From CAVQBJ01 sp963819075 (GTDB lineage: Bacteria > Actinomycetota > Thermoleophilia > Solirubrobacterales > Solirubrobacteraceae), in contig CAWFUP010000006.1 in assembly GCA_963819075.1 (NCBI GenBank), positions 1-64,000 of the forward strand: DNA of 64,000 bases, written 5' to 3'. The first letter of the stretch is position 1. Each line of letters begins with the position of its first letter. The translations under genes were made by a program, and so were the position numbers. The notes under the pieces were generated by a model, which was given only the letters and a program-made list of their open reading frames with translations, made no database searches and was not told the DNA's origin. Shown here piece by piece: positions 18,141-28,700 of this stretch.

Positions 18141-19310
18141 TTACGCGGCCGCTGCGCTGTTCGAACCGGGCGAGAGGTCGACGGTGACCTCGGTGATGCG
18201 GCCGACGGCGTCGCACACGCGAACGGTCGGCTCATAGGGGCGGGCGCAGTCGAGTGCGCTCACGACGCCGATACGGCCATCGCCAAGCTCCGCTTCGCAG
18301 CCGAGCGGGTACGGCATCACGACCTGGCAGAAGTGCTCGACGATGCGCTCGTCGAACTGTGTCCCGGCGCCGCTGCGGATGATCTCGACCGCGGCGTGCG
18401 GCTTGGCCCCGGGCTTGTAGGGGCGATCGGACACGACGGCGTCGTAGACCTCGGCCACGGCGGCGATGCGCGCGAACTGGTGCAGCGTGTCAGACCGGCC
18501 GTTCGGGTAGCCGCTGCCGTCCATGCGCTCGTGGTGGTCGCGGACGACGGCCATGGTCAGCGGCGACAGGTCCGCGGCGGCGAGCATGTCGATGCCGGCT
18601 TGCGGGTGCCGCTTGATGAGCTCGTACTCGTCGCGATCGAGCTGGGCCGGCTTGTTCAGGATCTCGCCGGGAATCGTCAGGTTGCCGATGTCGTGGACGA
18701 CGAGGCCGAAGCCGAGCGTCGCCATCCGCTCCTCGCAGCGGTCGCGGCGGACCTTCCCGCTCCAATCGACCCATCCGTCGTGACGAAAGACCTCGTGGGC
18801 CATGAGGAGCCCGATCGTCGCCACGCGCAGGGAATGGCCGTGCGTGTACGGGTCGGCGCTGGCGAGGTCGCTGAGCGCGAGCGTCGCGCTCGGGCAGTCG
18901 GCGAGTGCGCGTGAGATGTCCTCGGCGACCCGGCCGAGCGCCTCGACGGTTGCCTGCGGCAGCGCCTGCGCGGAGGCCATTGCCAACTGTGCCGCCGCGA
19001 GGGACTTGCTGAGGACCCGCTCGGAGCTCCGGCGCACGTCGAGCGGCAACGGCTCGAGCGGCTCGATGCCCTCGCCGAGCTCGTCGTTGATCCACACGGT
19101 GCTCACGCCGCGCGCCAACAGCCGCGCGACGATCGAGGAAGTGAGCTTCGTGCCGCGTCTGACGAGCGGCAGGTAGCTTCCACCACCGCTCGAGACGTCG
19201 CGCGCAAGCTCCGCGTCGAGCGGCAGCGCGGATAGGTAGACGAGACGCATGACTAGGCGAGGCGAATGACGGTGGACTCCGTTCGTCGTCATCGGCCGGG
19301 AATCGCTCAT
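18141..19310 (-). CDS. HD-GYP domain protein, altered HDIGN motif
   Basis: The 389-residue protein has an N-terminal sensory region (about 15-140, MRLVYLSALPLDAELARDV onward, resembling DUF3391). The HD-GYP domain follows: SADPYTHGHSLRVATIG, VVHDIGNLTIPGEILNKP, DHHERMDGSGYPNG and AVAEVYDAVVSDRPYKPG. HD-GYP proteins hydrolyse cyclic di-GMP. Here the invariant HDIGK lysine is Asn, which may weaken activity or change specificity, while the metal histidines/aspartate and the GYP loop are kept. ATG 19310 has a GTGGGG upstream; ATG 19250 is an alternative. A tandem GGDEF protein occurs 23 kb away. Confidence 0.85.
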   Translation of the reverse strand: MSDSRPMTTNGVHRHSPRLVMRLVYLSALPLDAELARDVSSGGGSYLPLVRRGTKLTSSIVARLLARGVSTVWINDELGEGIEPLEPLPLDVRRSSERVLSKSLAAAQLAMASAQALPQATVEALGRVAEDISRALADCPSATLALSDLASADPYTHGHSLRVATIGLLMAHEVFRHDGWVDWSGKVRRDRCEERMATLGFGLVVHDIGNLTIPGEILNKPAQLDRDEYELIKRHPQAGIDMLAAADLSPLTMAVVRDHHERMDGSGYPNGRSDTLHQFARIAAVAEVYDAVVSDRPYKPGAKPHAAVEIIRSGAGTQFDERIVEHFCQVVMPYPLGCEAELGDGRIGVVSALDCARPYEPTVRVCDAVGRITEVTVDLSPGSNSAAAA

Positions 19311-19375
19311 CGCGTACCCCACGGGTGCGGAACTAGCCGCTTGTTGGCCGCCGTCTGATAGATCTACGCGCGTCC

Positions 19376-20122
19376 GTGAAGATCGAGATGCTCAACGTCG
19401 GCTGGATCTCCTCGTCCGCGGCCATCTGGCGCCAGGGCGAGGACCCCGAAAATCAGATCCGCTTTCCGGTCCCGTCGTATCTCATCGAGACGGCGGATGA
19501 GCGGATCCTCGTCGACACGGGCCTGCATCCGGGCGCCGTCGATGACCCGGCGGGCTTCTACGGCCGACCCGAGGCCGGCCAGTTCAAGCTCGAGCTCGAG
19601 CAGGACATCACCGAGCAGGTCGACGTGAGCACGCTCACGCGGATCGTGCTCACCCATCTGCACTTCGACCATGCCGGCTCGCTGACGCGACTACCCGCCT
19701 CGATCCCGATCGTTGTCCAGAGACGCGAGTGGGAGGCCGGCCGCGACAGGGCGGCCGTGAAGCGGAACTTCCTCAATCCTCGTGATTACGCGGTGGAGGA
19801 TCGAGAGGTGGTCCTCGTCGACGGCGATCATGACCTCCTCGGCGACGGATCGATCGAGCTCCTGCTCACCCCCGGACACACTCCGGGCCACCAGTCGATC
19901 CGCATCGGCGACGGACTCGTCCTGGGCGCGGACGTGGCACACTTCGCGAGCGCGCTCGAGGACCATCGATTCCCGATCTTCGGCGACGATTTCGCGGCGC
20001 AGGCCCAGTCCGCGAATCGGCTGTGCTCGCTGCGCGAGGCGGGCGCGAGGGTCGTACCGGGCCATGATCCCGACGTGTTGCGACCGGGGCCGGTGGCTCC
20101 CGAGCCCGTCGTCGAGGCGTAG
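19376..20122 (+). CDS. Metallo-beta-lactamase-fold N-acyl-homoserine lactonase family protein
   Basis: This 248-residue enzyme has the AHL-lactonase pattern: FPVPSYLIETADERILVDTG, the zinc motif IVLTHLHFDHAGSL, LLLTPGHTPGHQS, LGADVAH and the terminal VVPGHDPDVL histidine. Most such enzymes open the lactone ring of quorum signals or other lactones. It starts at GTG 19376, divergent from the HD-GYP gene. The length and the spacing of the zinc ligands fit the AiiA/AttM group. The physiological substrate is not evident. Confidence 0.85.
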   Translation: MKIEMLNVGWISSSAAIWRQGEDPENQIRFPVPSYLIETADERILVDTGLHPGAVDDPAGFYGRPEAGQFKLELEQDITEQVDVSTLTRIVLTHLHFDHAGSLTRLPASIPIVVQRREWEAGRDRAAVKRNFLNPRDYAVEDREVVLVDGDHDLLGDGSIELLLTPGHTPGHQSIRIGDGLVLGADVAHFASALEDHRFPIFGDDFAAQAQSANRLCSLREAGARVVPGHDPDVLRPGPVAPEPVVEA

Positions 20123-20332
20123 CGCATCGGGTCGAACCTCGGCGCTGGGACACCGGCGACCAGCCCTCATTACGCCCCGGCAGATCGCTCGCCGGCCCCG
20201 GGCTCTCGTGCTGGAACGCCAGCCCGGCGTCCAGGCTGACCGCCGGTTGCAGACCGGCGCCGGCCGCATTCTCATCGGCGCGCGGCACTCGATCTGATCC
20301 GCTCGCCCACGTCGACCCTACGGACCGATCTC

Positions 20333-22786
20333 CTAGCGCCGCTTCACGCCGATCGGCCGCAGGTCGATGTTGATCGGCCCGATCGGGCCCGCCGTCGCGC
20401 AGTTGCCGACCGCGTCGCACACGCGCCGCGTGCTCGTATGGGCATGCGCCGCGAGCGCGCCCGAGGGGATGGCGCTGCTCAGCTGGAAGGACGCGTCCGC
20501 CGGATCGGCCAGGCCGGCGCCGTGCCCGTCCGAGGCGCTGCACTGGACGCGCACGTTGTGCCGGTAGCGGCCGGCTGGCGGCGCCACACAGCGCACGATC
20601 GGGGCCTGCCGATCGACCTTCATCGGGGCCAGCGGCGACGTGAGCGCGCAGTTGCCGACGGCGTCGCAGATGCGACGACGCGGCAGCGGCAGGTCGCCGG
20701 TCGCGGTGCCGGCCGCGACGCTCGCGCGCAGCAGGATGAGCTGACGGCCGGCCGGGACGCCGGACCCGGCGTCGCTGGCGACGCAGCTGATCGCCACCGC
20801 TCGCGCCAGCCAACCGCGCGGGGTCGGCTGGCAGGTGATCGTCGGTGGCCTGTCGTCGAGCTCGACGGCGATCGGTCCGGCGGTCGTGCAGTTGCCGGCC
20901 CCGTCGCAGATACGCCGGGTGTCGGTCTCGACCAGCCGTTCGCTGCCCGCCGCGATCCGAGCGCCGAGCCGGAAGGCCGCATCCGCGGGCCGCGCGAGCG
21001 CGGCGCCATGCGACGCGGCGCGGCAGCGGACCGTCGCGCTCGTGCCGCGCGCCCAGCCCGTCGGCTTCGCGCAGGTGACGAGCGGTGGCTCGCGGTCGAT
21101 CCGCAGTGGCCCGAGCGGCCCGACCTTCGTGCAGTTGCCGGCTCGGTCGCAGATCTCGTGCGCGTCGGTGAAGGCCCGCGCGACGGTCGCGCCCGCGCTG
21201 ACGCTCGAGGTCAAGGCGAAGGTCGCCTCGGCCGGGGTCAGGAGTCCGGAGCCATCGTCGTGGGCCACGCAGCGAACGGACACGTCGTGGTCGATCCAAC
21301 CATGCGGCGCGCCCTGGCAGGTGACGGTCGGACCGGAGCGGTCGATCTCGACACGTCGAGGTGTCGGGACGGGGGTGCAGTTGCCGGCGACGTCGCAGAT
21401 GGCCGGGTGGCGCGAGAAGGCGACGGTCGGGCTCGCCACGCCGCGGTGCAGTGCGGCGACAAGCGCGAAGGATCCATCGCCGGGCACTGCCAGGCCCGAG
21501 CCGCCGGCCGGGTCGCTTGCCGTGCAGTCGACCGTCACCGTGATCGAGACCCAACCGCTCGGCGGGTTGTCGCAGCTGACGAGCGGGGGCGCGAGGTCGA
21601 CCTTCACACCGGTGATCGGGCCGGCGGTCGCGCAGTTGCCGACGGTGTCGCAGACGACAACGCTGTTCGTGCTGGCAAGCGCGTTCGCGCTCCCGGCGGG
21701 CACGGCGGTCGACAGCTTGAACGAGGCCTGCGCCGGATTGGCCAGGGCGGCGCGGCCATCGCGCGCCGTGCAGTGCGCGGCGACGTTCCGATCGTGCCAG
21801 CCGAACGGCCGACCGCAGGAGATCATGGGGGCGGTGGTGTCGAGCGGCACGCCGCCGAGCGACCGCACGTGCAGGGTGAAGTAGGCGGGTGGGCCATACA
21901 CCTGGACCGAATAGACGCGTCGGGATTGAACGGCGAACGTCGCCCGCTCACCGCCGGTCCCGGCGACGCGTCGCAGGCTGTCCAGGTGCAGGCCGGCGTA
22001 CACGGCGACGTGCAGCCGCCGACCCCCGGTCACGCCGGACAGTGTCACCGCGAGGCTCCCGTTCGTGCCCGACGGAGCGGTCCAGCGATACCAGACCGAG
22101 TTGCGCGGCGAGCCCGGCTCACCCGGCTGCCCGGTCGCGCCCGCCGTCGTCCCGCTCAGCGAGCTGGCCGGCGCGTGGCCCGAGATACTCGCGGCGACGG
22201 CGTCGGCCAGCGGCGTGGCGGCCGCGAAGGCGTCGTTGACCGGCGCACCGGCGTTGGGCTGCAGGATCGAGAGGTGGAACGGCCCGGCCTCATTCGGTGG
22301 GGAGATGACCTGCAAGGAGTACGTGACGCCGGCGTAGGCACCGATTGTCGCGCTCGCGTGCGTGCTCGTGCCGCCGGGCGCGGCGACGGGCACGAGGGAG
22401 GCGAGCGTCGTGCCTCGGTAGACGCGCACCGCGACCGGCGCTCCGGGGCCGCCGGGGACGACGAACGCCTCACCGGGGCCGGCGGGGGTCCAGGTGAACC
22501 AGACGCTCTCGTCGCGCGAGCCGACGCCGGGCTCACCAGGCTGCACGCCGGCGCCGGCCGTCGTTCCGCTCATGGCGCCAGAGACCGGGACCGGCGTCGC
22601 GTGGGCGAAGTTGTCGTTGGCCGGTACCGGAGGACCCGCAGTGCCAAGCGCCGACGCGAGCGCGATGCTGGCCAGGGCGACGAGGACGAGGCCGGCCGCG
22701 ATCAGCGTCGCGCGCGGCGCGGGGAGGCGGCGCCTCCCGGCGGGGCCGGCGGGCATCGGCCTGCGGTCGGGGGTTCGGGGGGTCAC
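20333..22786 (-). CDS. Secreted/anchored multi-Ig-repeat protein
   Basis: The product is about 817 residues long. A hydrophobic N-terminal segment (TLIAAGLVLVALASIALASA) is followed by two copies of a bacterial pre-peptidase-like domain (NDNFAHATPVPVSGAMSGTT; NDAFAAATPLADAVAAS, with VWFTWTP/VWYRWTAP). Then come six Ig-like repeats of about 75 residues with a PxxxC...GW...V.C.A.D.GSGL pattern, each ending VCDAVGNCATAGPI. Paired cysteines suggest disulfides. GTG 22786 overlaps the stop of the giant gene by GTGA, so translation is coupled; ATG 22756 is an alternative. The role is probably at the cell surface, with the giant protein. Confidence 0.75.
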   Translation of the reverse strand: MTPRTPDRRPMPAGPAGRRRLPAPRATLIAAGLVLVALASIALASALGTAGPPVPANDNFAHATPVPVSGAMSGTTAGAGVQPGEPGVGSRDESVWFTWTPAGPGEAFVVPGGPGAPVAVRVYRGTTLASLVPVAAPGGTSTHASATIGAYAGVTYSLQVISPPNEAGPFHLSILQPNAGAPVNDAFAAATPLADAVAASISGHAPASSLSGTTAGATGQPGEPGSPRNSVWYRWTAPSGTNGSLAVTLSGVTGGRRLHVAVYAGLHLDSLRRVAGTGGERATFAVQSRRVYSVQVYGPPAYFTLHVRSLGGVPLDTTAPMISCGRPFGWHDRNVAAHCTARDGRAALANPAQASFKLSTAVPAGSANALASTNSVVVCDTVGNCATAGPITGVKVDLAPPLVSCDNPPSGWVSITVTVDCTASDPAGGSGLAVPGDGSFALVAALHRGVASPTVAFSRHPAICDVAGNCTPVPTPRRVEIDRSGPTVTCQGAPHGWIDHDVSVRCVAHDDGSGLLTPAEATFALTSSVSAGATVARAFTDAHEICDRAGNCTKVGPLGPLRIDREPPLVTCAKPTGWARGTSATVRCRAASHGAALARPADAAFRLGARIAAGSERLVETDTRRICDGAGNCTTAGPIAVELDDRPPTITCQPTPRGWLARAVAISCVASDAGSGVPAGRQLILLRASVAAGTATGDLPLPRRRICDAVGNCALTSPLAPMKVDRQAPIVRCVAPPAGRYRHNVRVQCSASDGHGAGLADPADASFQLSSAIPSGALAAHAHTSTRRVCDAVGNCATAGPIGPINIDLRPIGVKRR

Positions 22787-25700
22787 GAGCTGAAGGGCGG
22801 GTTGGGGGCCACGGCGTTCGCGCCGTTGCTGTTGCCGCAGACCTCGAGCGGCGAGATCGTCGCGCACACGTCGCCGGGGGACCCCGACAGGCCGACCGTG
22901 AACGGACCGATCTGGCTCGGGTTGGTGGGGAAGCCCGGCACATAGCCGGTGAGCGTGGCGTGGCCGTCGACCGAGAAGGATGGTCCTGACTGGGAGTCGA
23001 GTATCCATTTGAAGTCGAAGCTCGCGCTCCCGCTGCCGCCGAAGTAGAGGGTCGACAGGGACGGCGAGACGGCCCAGCTCCAGCTGTCGCCCGAGTCGGC
23101 GGTGCCCGTGAGATGGAAGTCCGTACCGCTGACGTTGCCGCCGATCGAGAAGCCGTAGTCGCTGATGCTCACGCCGATCGTCGTTGAGCCTCCCTCGTCG
23201 CAGTACGTTGCCGTGCCGCTGAAGCTGAGGATTGTGACGGTCCCCTGCAGCTGGCACACCGAGCCGTCGCTGTTGACGGTGGCGCTCGCGTTGAAGGAGA
23301 TCGAGCTGCCGTAGCTCGCGTTCACGTTTACGGTGCCGGAGGTGTAGCCGAGTGGATTGCCGTTCTGGTCTTCGTTGGCGATCGTGATGTACCCGGCGAG
23401 CTGGGGCCCGGAGGGCACCTCGAGCGAGCCCTGCCCGCTGACCGAGTAGAGCACGCTGCCGTTCTGGTCGGACAGGTTGCCCTTCAGCGCGGCGGTCGCG
23501 CCCGGGAGGCTGAACGAGCCGTTCACCGTCAGACCGCTGTTCGAGGAGAGGTCGACGGTGGCGTCGGCGATGGTGTAGCCGCCGAGCCCGACGAGGTTAC
23601 CCTGGCTGCTGATGTCGTAGTTGTAGTCGCCGCGCCCGTCGGAGGAGAAGCCGCCGCTCAGCGCCACCGAGCCGCCGGGCAGCGCGACGTTCAGGCTGCC
23701 CATCGCGAATACGTTGGGCGCTCCGCCCGCGCTATCGCCGAGCGCGCCGAACGAGAAGTTGCCCTGCACGGCGAACCCGGCGAGGGTGACGCTGCCCATG
23801 CCGCTGACCTCGAAGTCCCCGGAGTGCACCGCCACCGGCTGCCCGGTCGCCGGATCGACGGCGGTCTGGCTGGACAGGTCGCCGGCCCCGCTCGACGCCG
23901 ATGCGCCGAGCGCGGCGGCGTCGAGCCACAGCCGCCCGCTCAGCTCGCCGCTCGCGTTGCCGACCGTCTGCTGCGGCGGCTCGTGCCCGCGGTCGGCGTT
24001 CGGATCGAGCGGATCGGCGATCGTCGCCGTCGCATTGGTGATGTCGATCCCGGTCGAGTCGACCGAGCCCTGGAAGCTGACGCCGACGCCGTTGAAGGAC
24101 GCCGCGGCATCGATGCCGAGGCTGAGCGGCGTGGCGGCCCCCGAGCTGTAGGTCGCCATCACGCACGGGCCGGGTCCCTGCACGTTCTGCGGGGCCGAAC
24201 TGCCGCAGCCCGGCCCGGTGAGGCTGAGATTGGCCGGTCCGCCGAAGGACAGCGCGTTATTGCCGGGATTGGCGTAGAACGAGGCGCTGGTGATGCCGCC
24301 CGCGGTCAGCGTCACGCCGCCGGCGATCGCGAAGCTGTGGTTCAGCAGCGACGCGGTGGCCGAGCCCATCAGCGAGAACCCGGGCGCCGACGACGCGTCG
24401 TCCGTGCTCGACGATCCATTCGACAGGCTGCCCACCGCCGAGAGGTTGAAGTTGTCGAGCGTCAGCACGCCCCCGCCGAGGTCGACGTTGCCGCCGCTGG
24501 CCATCAGGCTGAACGACGGCGGGCTGCTCGCGTTGGCCATCACGCTCGCCGTTGCCGCCAGCGTCGGTCCGCCGGCGATCGACAGCCCGCCCGAGAAGCC
24601 GAAATCGATCCCGCTCGTCACGCCGACGTCGAGGTTGAACGTCGCGTTCTGGAGCGTCACGGGGCCGACGGCGATCGTGCCGACCGAGGCGTTCGCCTTC
24701 ACCGACCCGCCGAGCGGATCGACGTCGGCCATCACCGACACCGGGACGCCGAGAACCTTGCCGTCGAAGCTGAGGCTGAACCCGGGCTGATAGGTGACCG
24801 CGCTCGGCCCGACGCCGATCGTGCCTCCCGCGGGCGCAACGACGAGGCCCGCGTCGTAGACCTTCAGCACGCTGCCGAGCGTGAACGCAGGGGTCGTCGC
24901 GCCCGGCGTCCCGATCTGGAAGGCGAAGATCGGCGCGGTGTCGGCGAGGTTCACGGCGATCGCCATTGGCGTCGAGCCCGGCGCCCCGGCGCATGGCTCG
25001 CCGATCGAGCAGCCCTGCGGCAGCGACTGGCCGGATGGGGGCGCGCCACAGCCGAGCTCGTGCTCGCCGATCGCGTTTGCCCAGCTGCACGGGACCGCGT
25101 TGACCCGCGCGGCGAAGCCGAGCGTCGGCGTGATGATCGGTGGGCTGGAGAAGTCCAGGCCGAGCTGGAAGGCGAGGTCGCCGATGTCGAGACCGTTGAC
25201 GCCGAACGCGTTGCAGAGCAGACTCGTGGAGGTCGGGCTGTCGCAGCCGGTCACGGTGCCGGCCACGGTGACCGTCGGTCCGGTGAGGTCGAGGCTCACG
25301 CCCACGCTGAAGGCGAGCTGCGAGCAGTCGTCGTTCGCGCCGTGCGGGGTTGAGCCGGGGCTCGCGCAGCTCGTCGAATGCGCCGGCGGCGTTCCGCCGG
25401 GCGGGACCGGGGGTGGCAGCGTGAGCGTCGCCCCGGCATTGAGGCTGAAGCTGCCATCGAGGGCGATCTGGACCTGGATGTCGTTCAGCGCGACGCTGAA
25501 CTGGCCGACGTGGAACAGGGTGAGGCCATTCGGTCCGGCCGACAGCGTCCCCGTGATCGTCGGCACGCCGCCGAGCTGCGCGCTGACGACGATGCTGCTC
25601 GGCGCGGCGTTGCCGCTCGTCGGCGGCGTCCCATCCGCCGGGCAGGGGTTGCTGTACAGCGACGCGTCGAGCAGGCAGGTGAGCTTGGCCGGCAGCTTGA

Positions 25701-28700
25701 AGTCGCCGAGGACGGCGACGTTGCCGCCGTCGACCGTGACGTCACTGAAGTCGCTCTGTGTGAGGCCGACGTCGCTGAACAGGGTGGCCAGCAGCGACTG
25801 CTGATCCGCGCTGTCGCTCGACCCGCCGCCGAGGTCGGGGATGGTGTCGGTGGTGAAGAGCACCGCGCCCGCGCTGTTGCCGAGCGGCAGGCCGAGCTGG
25901 GAGAGGTTGGGCACCGCGCCGATGGCGATGATGCTGCCGTCGCTCTGCAGTGCGATGGCGCCCGCGGCGGTGACGCCGTCGACCGTCATCTCACCGCTGG
26001 CCGTCACCGACACGCCGCTGCTGAGGCTGGCGATCGTCAGGGAGAGGCCGTTGAAGGTGACGCCGCTGACCGGAGTGAAGCCATCCAGTCCGGAGGTCGT
26101 CAGTACGAACGCGGCGTTGCCGGGGTCCAAGCACGCGTTCGCGGTCACGTTGAGCGGTGCGTCCGAGCCGAGCGTGACCGAGGCGGTGCCGCCGAGGTTC
26201 AGCCACATCGATCCGGAGGCGATCGACAGCGGCGCACAGCCCGACGGTGGGGTGGCGTTGGAGAACTCGGCCGTCAGGTTGGCCACCTGCAACGTGGCCC
26301 CGCCTCCCGTGAAGCTCCACGGGTTCGAGATCCCGAGCTTGACGTCGAAGGTGATGTCGCCACCGGCGTCGGACACCGCGCCGCTCACGCTCGCCCCGGC
26401 GAGCGACACGCCGCTCGGCAGCCACGACGGTCGGCTCGGGGTGGGACCCGGGGCGAGGGTCGCGGTGGCCGACCAGTCGCTCGAGTCGTCATAGGAGCCG
26501 TTGAGGGACAGCGCGACCGCCCCGTTGGCGAGGCTCGCGTCGGCGCTCAGCATCAGCCCGCTGCCGTTCCAGCTCAGCGTGGCCATCGAGATCGTGATGC
26601 CGCTGACCGGCGTGAGGTGGCTGGCGGTGATCGTGACGCTGGCGCTGGCGCTGCCGTCGCTGACCGAGACGCTCCCGTTTCCGCTCGCCGTGCCGCCGAG
26701 CACCGAGAGACCCGAGAACGACGCGGTGATCGTAAAGCTCGGGGTTCCGGTCAGCCCGATTCCGTTCGCGGTGAGCGTCACCGTTCCGCCGGCCACGTTC
26801 GCCTTGGCCGTGAGTGCGGCCGAGTCGCTCGCAAGCGTGACGGTCGTGCTGGCCTGCGTGGCCACGCCGCTCGCCGCCAGCCCGGGGAGCGCGCCGGTCC
26901 AGGTGATCGCCCCGGTTGGGGCGCCGGCGAACGGGATCGTGATCGCCTGGGATATCGCGCCGGTCCCGAGGTCCCAGCTGCTCGGCGCCGAGATCGTGGC
27001 CGAGGTGAGGGTGATGCCGGTCGTGGACACCGACCCGGCCACGCCGGTCATCGTGAACGGGCCGATCGTGATCGTCGCGGCGCTGAAGGCGAGCGACGGC
27101 GTGCTCGCCGACCAGCCGGCGCAGCTCGGGACGGCGCCGCTCGGCTTGGGGATGTCGAGGGTGACCGGTCCGAGCGTCAGCACCGCGCTGGCACTCGAGA
27201 GCTGGCCAAGGATCGACGCGAGCGGGCCGCCGGACGGACAGCCAGCGCTGGCGCCGCTCGAGCCGCCGGTGCCCGAGCTCGAACCGGTGCTCGGGAACGA
27301 GGGCGCGCCGACGAGGATCGGGACGGTCTCGCTCGCCGACGGGCCCCCCGACCCTGGGGCCCCGGCCGGTCTGACGGTGACGGTCAGCGACGCCGTGGTG
27401 GCGCTCGTCGCGCTCGGCGCGGTGTAGGTCGCGTCCGCGCCGCCGGCCGGCGTGCTCGCGGCGGCCACGCTGCCGCCGCCGCTGGCCACCGACCAGCTGA
27501 ACTCGTATCCCGCGCCGCTGCCGCCCGAGCCGCTCGCCTGCAGGGCGAGCTGCCCGCCGGCGGCCACCGACAGCGCCGCACCGCTCGGGCTCGCCACGCT
27601 CACCGCGAGGGGCGCGGCCGGCAGGAGGGCGACGGTGACGGTGCCCGTGCCGGTGCTGGCATCGCCGCCGCTGCCCTGCGTCGCGGTGACGCCGAAGGTC
27701 ACGGTCTGCCCACATGGGCCGCCCGATCCCGTCGGCGCCGCGCACGTGGTCGGCGCGGGCGCTGTGAACGACAGGGTCGGCGACACGCCGCTCGTCGGCA
27801 GGCCCGAGACGGGCGGGCCGCCGGTCTGCGTCCAGGCGTACGTCACGGGGACGTACGTGCCGCGCGTGCGCCCCGGGTTCAAGAATCCCTGGCCGTTGGA
27901 TCCGGTGATGCTCGCGGTCAGCGTCGCGGTCGCACCGGCGACGACCGGCGCGCTCGGCGCCGTCGCCACGCTCACCGCGAGCGGCGCGGGCGTCATCCCC
28001 TCGGTGACGCTGGCCACGGCCTGCTCTGGGTTGCCCTGGGCGTCGACCTGGCCGTTGGTGATCGTGGCCTGCAGTCCGAGCACGGCAACCCCGGATGGCC
28101 AGTGGAAGCAGTCGACCGTCGCGTTCGCGCAGGCGGGGACGCCCTTCGCGCTCACCGGGGCGAGCGCGAGCGGCGTCGACTGCAGGGATGTCGTCACGTG
28201 GGGCGGGCCGTGCGGGCTGGCGGTCGCCGAGTAGACACGCGTCACCGTGACCGGCTCGGTCACCTGCCAGCTGTAGGTGAGGGCGTGGCCGGCGCTGTCC
28301 TGCTCATACAGGTAGGGGCTGGAGGGCCCGGCGATGATGGTGTCGCCGGGCGCCGGGGCCGCACTCGATGCGGTCAGGCACGTGGCGGCGCCCAGCGTCT
28401 GGCTGCGCGTGTAGTCCCACAGGCAGAGCTTCGGGGGCAGTGGCGGCGGCGAGGGCAGCGGGTCGAGCGTCACCGAGGTCGAGGCGGTGCGCACGGTGTT
28501 CCCGTCGGTCACGTAGACCTCGAAGCCGAACACGGTCGGCATGGTCAGCGACGCCGCGCCGGCGTAGTTGAAGCTTGGGCGTGGGCCGTAGACGGTGGGC
28601 GTCCCGTTCACGACCTTCGCGGGGGTGAGGAGCGTGCCGCCCTTGCCGTACACCGCGGGCGTCACCGTCTTAAACGAGAACGACGACGGGTAGGCCGGCA

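Noticed and set aside
20438..22945. 835-codon plus-strand open frame
   Set aside because: Antisense to the Ig-repeat gene, with a composition typical of GC-bias artefacts and no domain.
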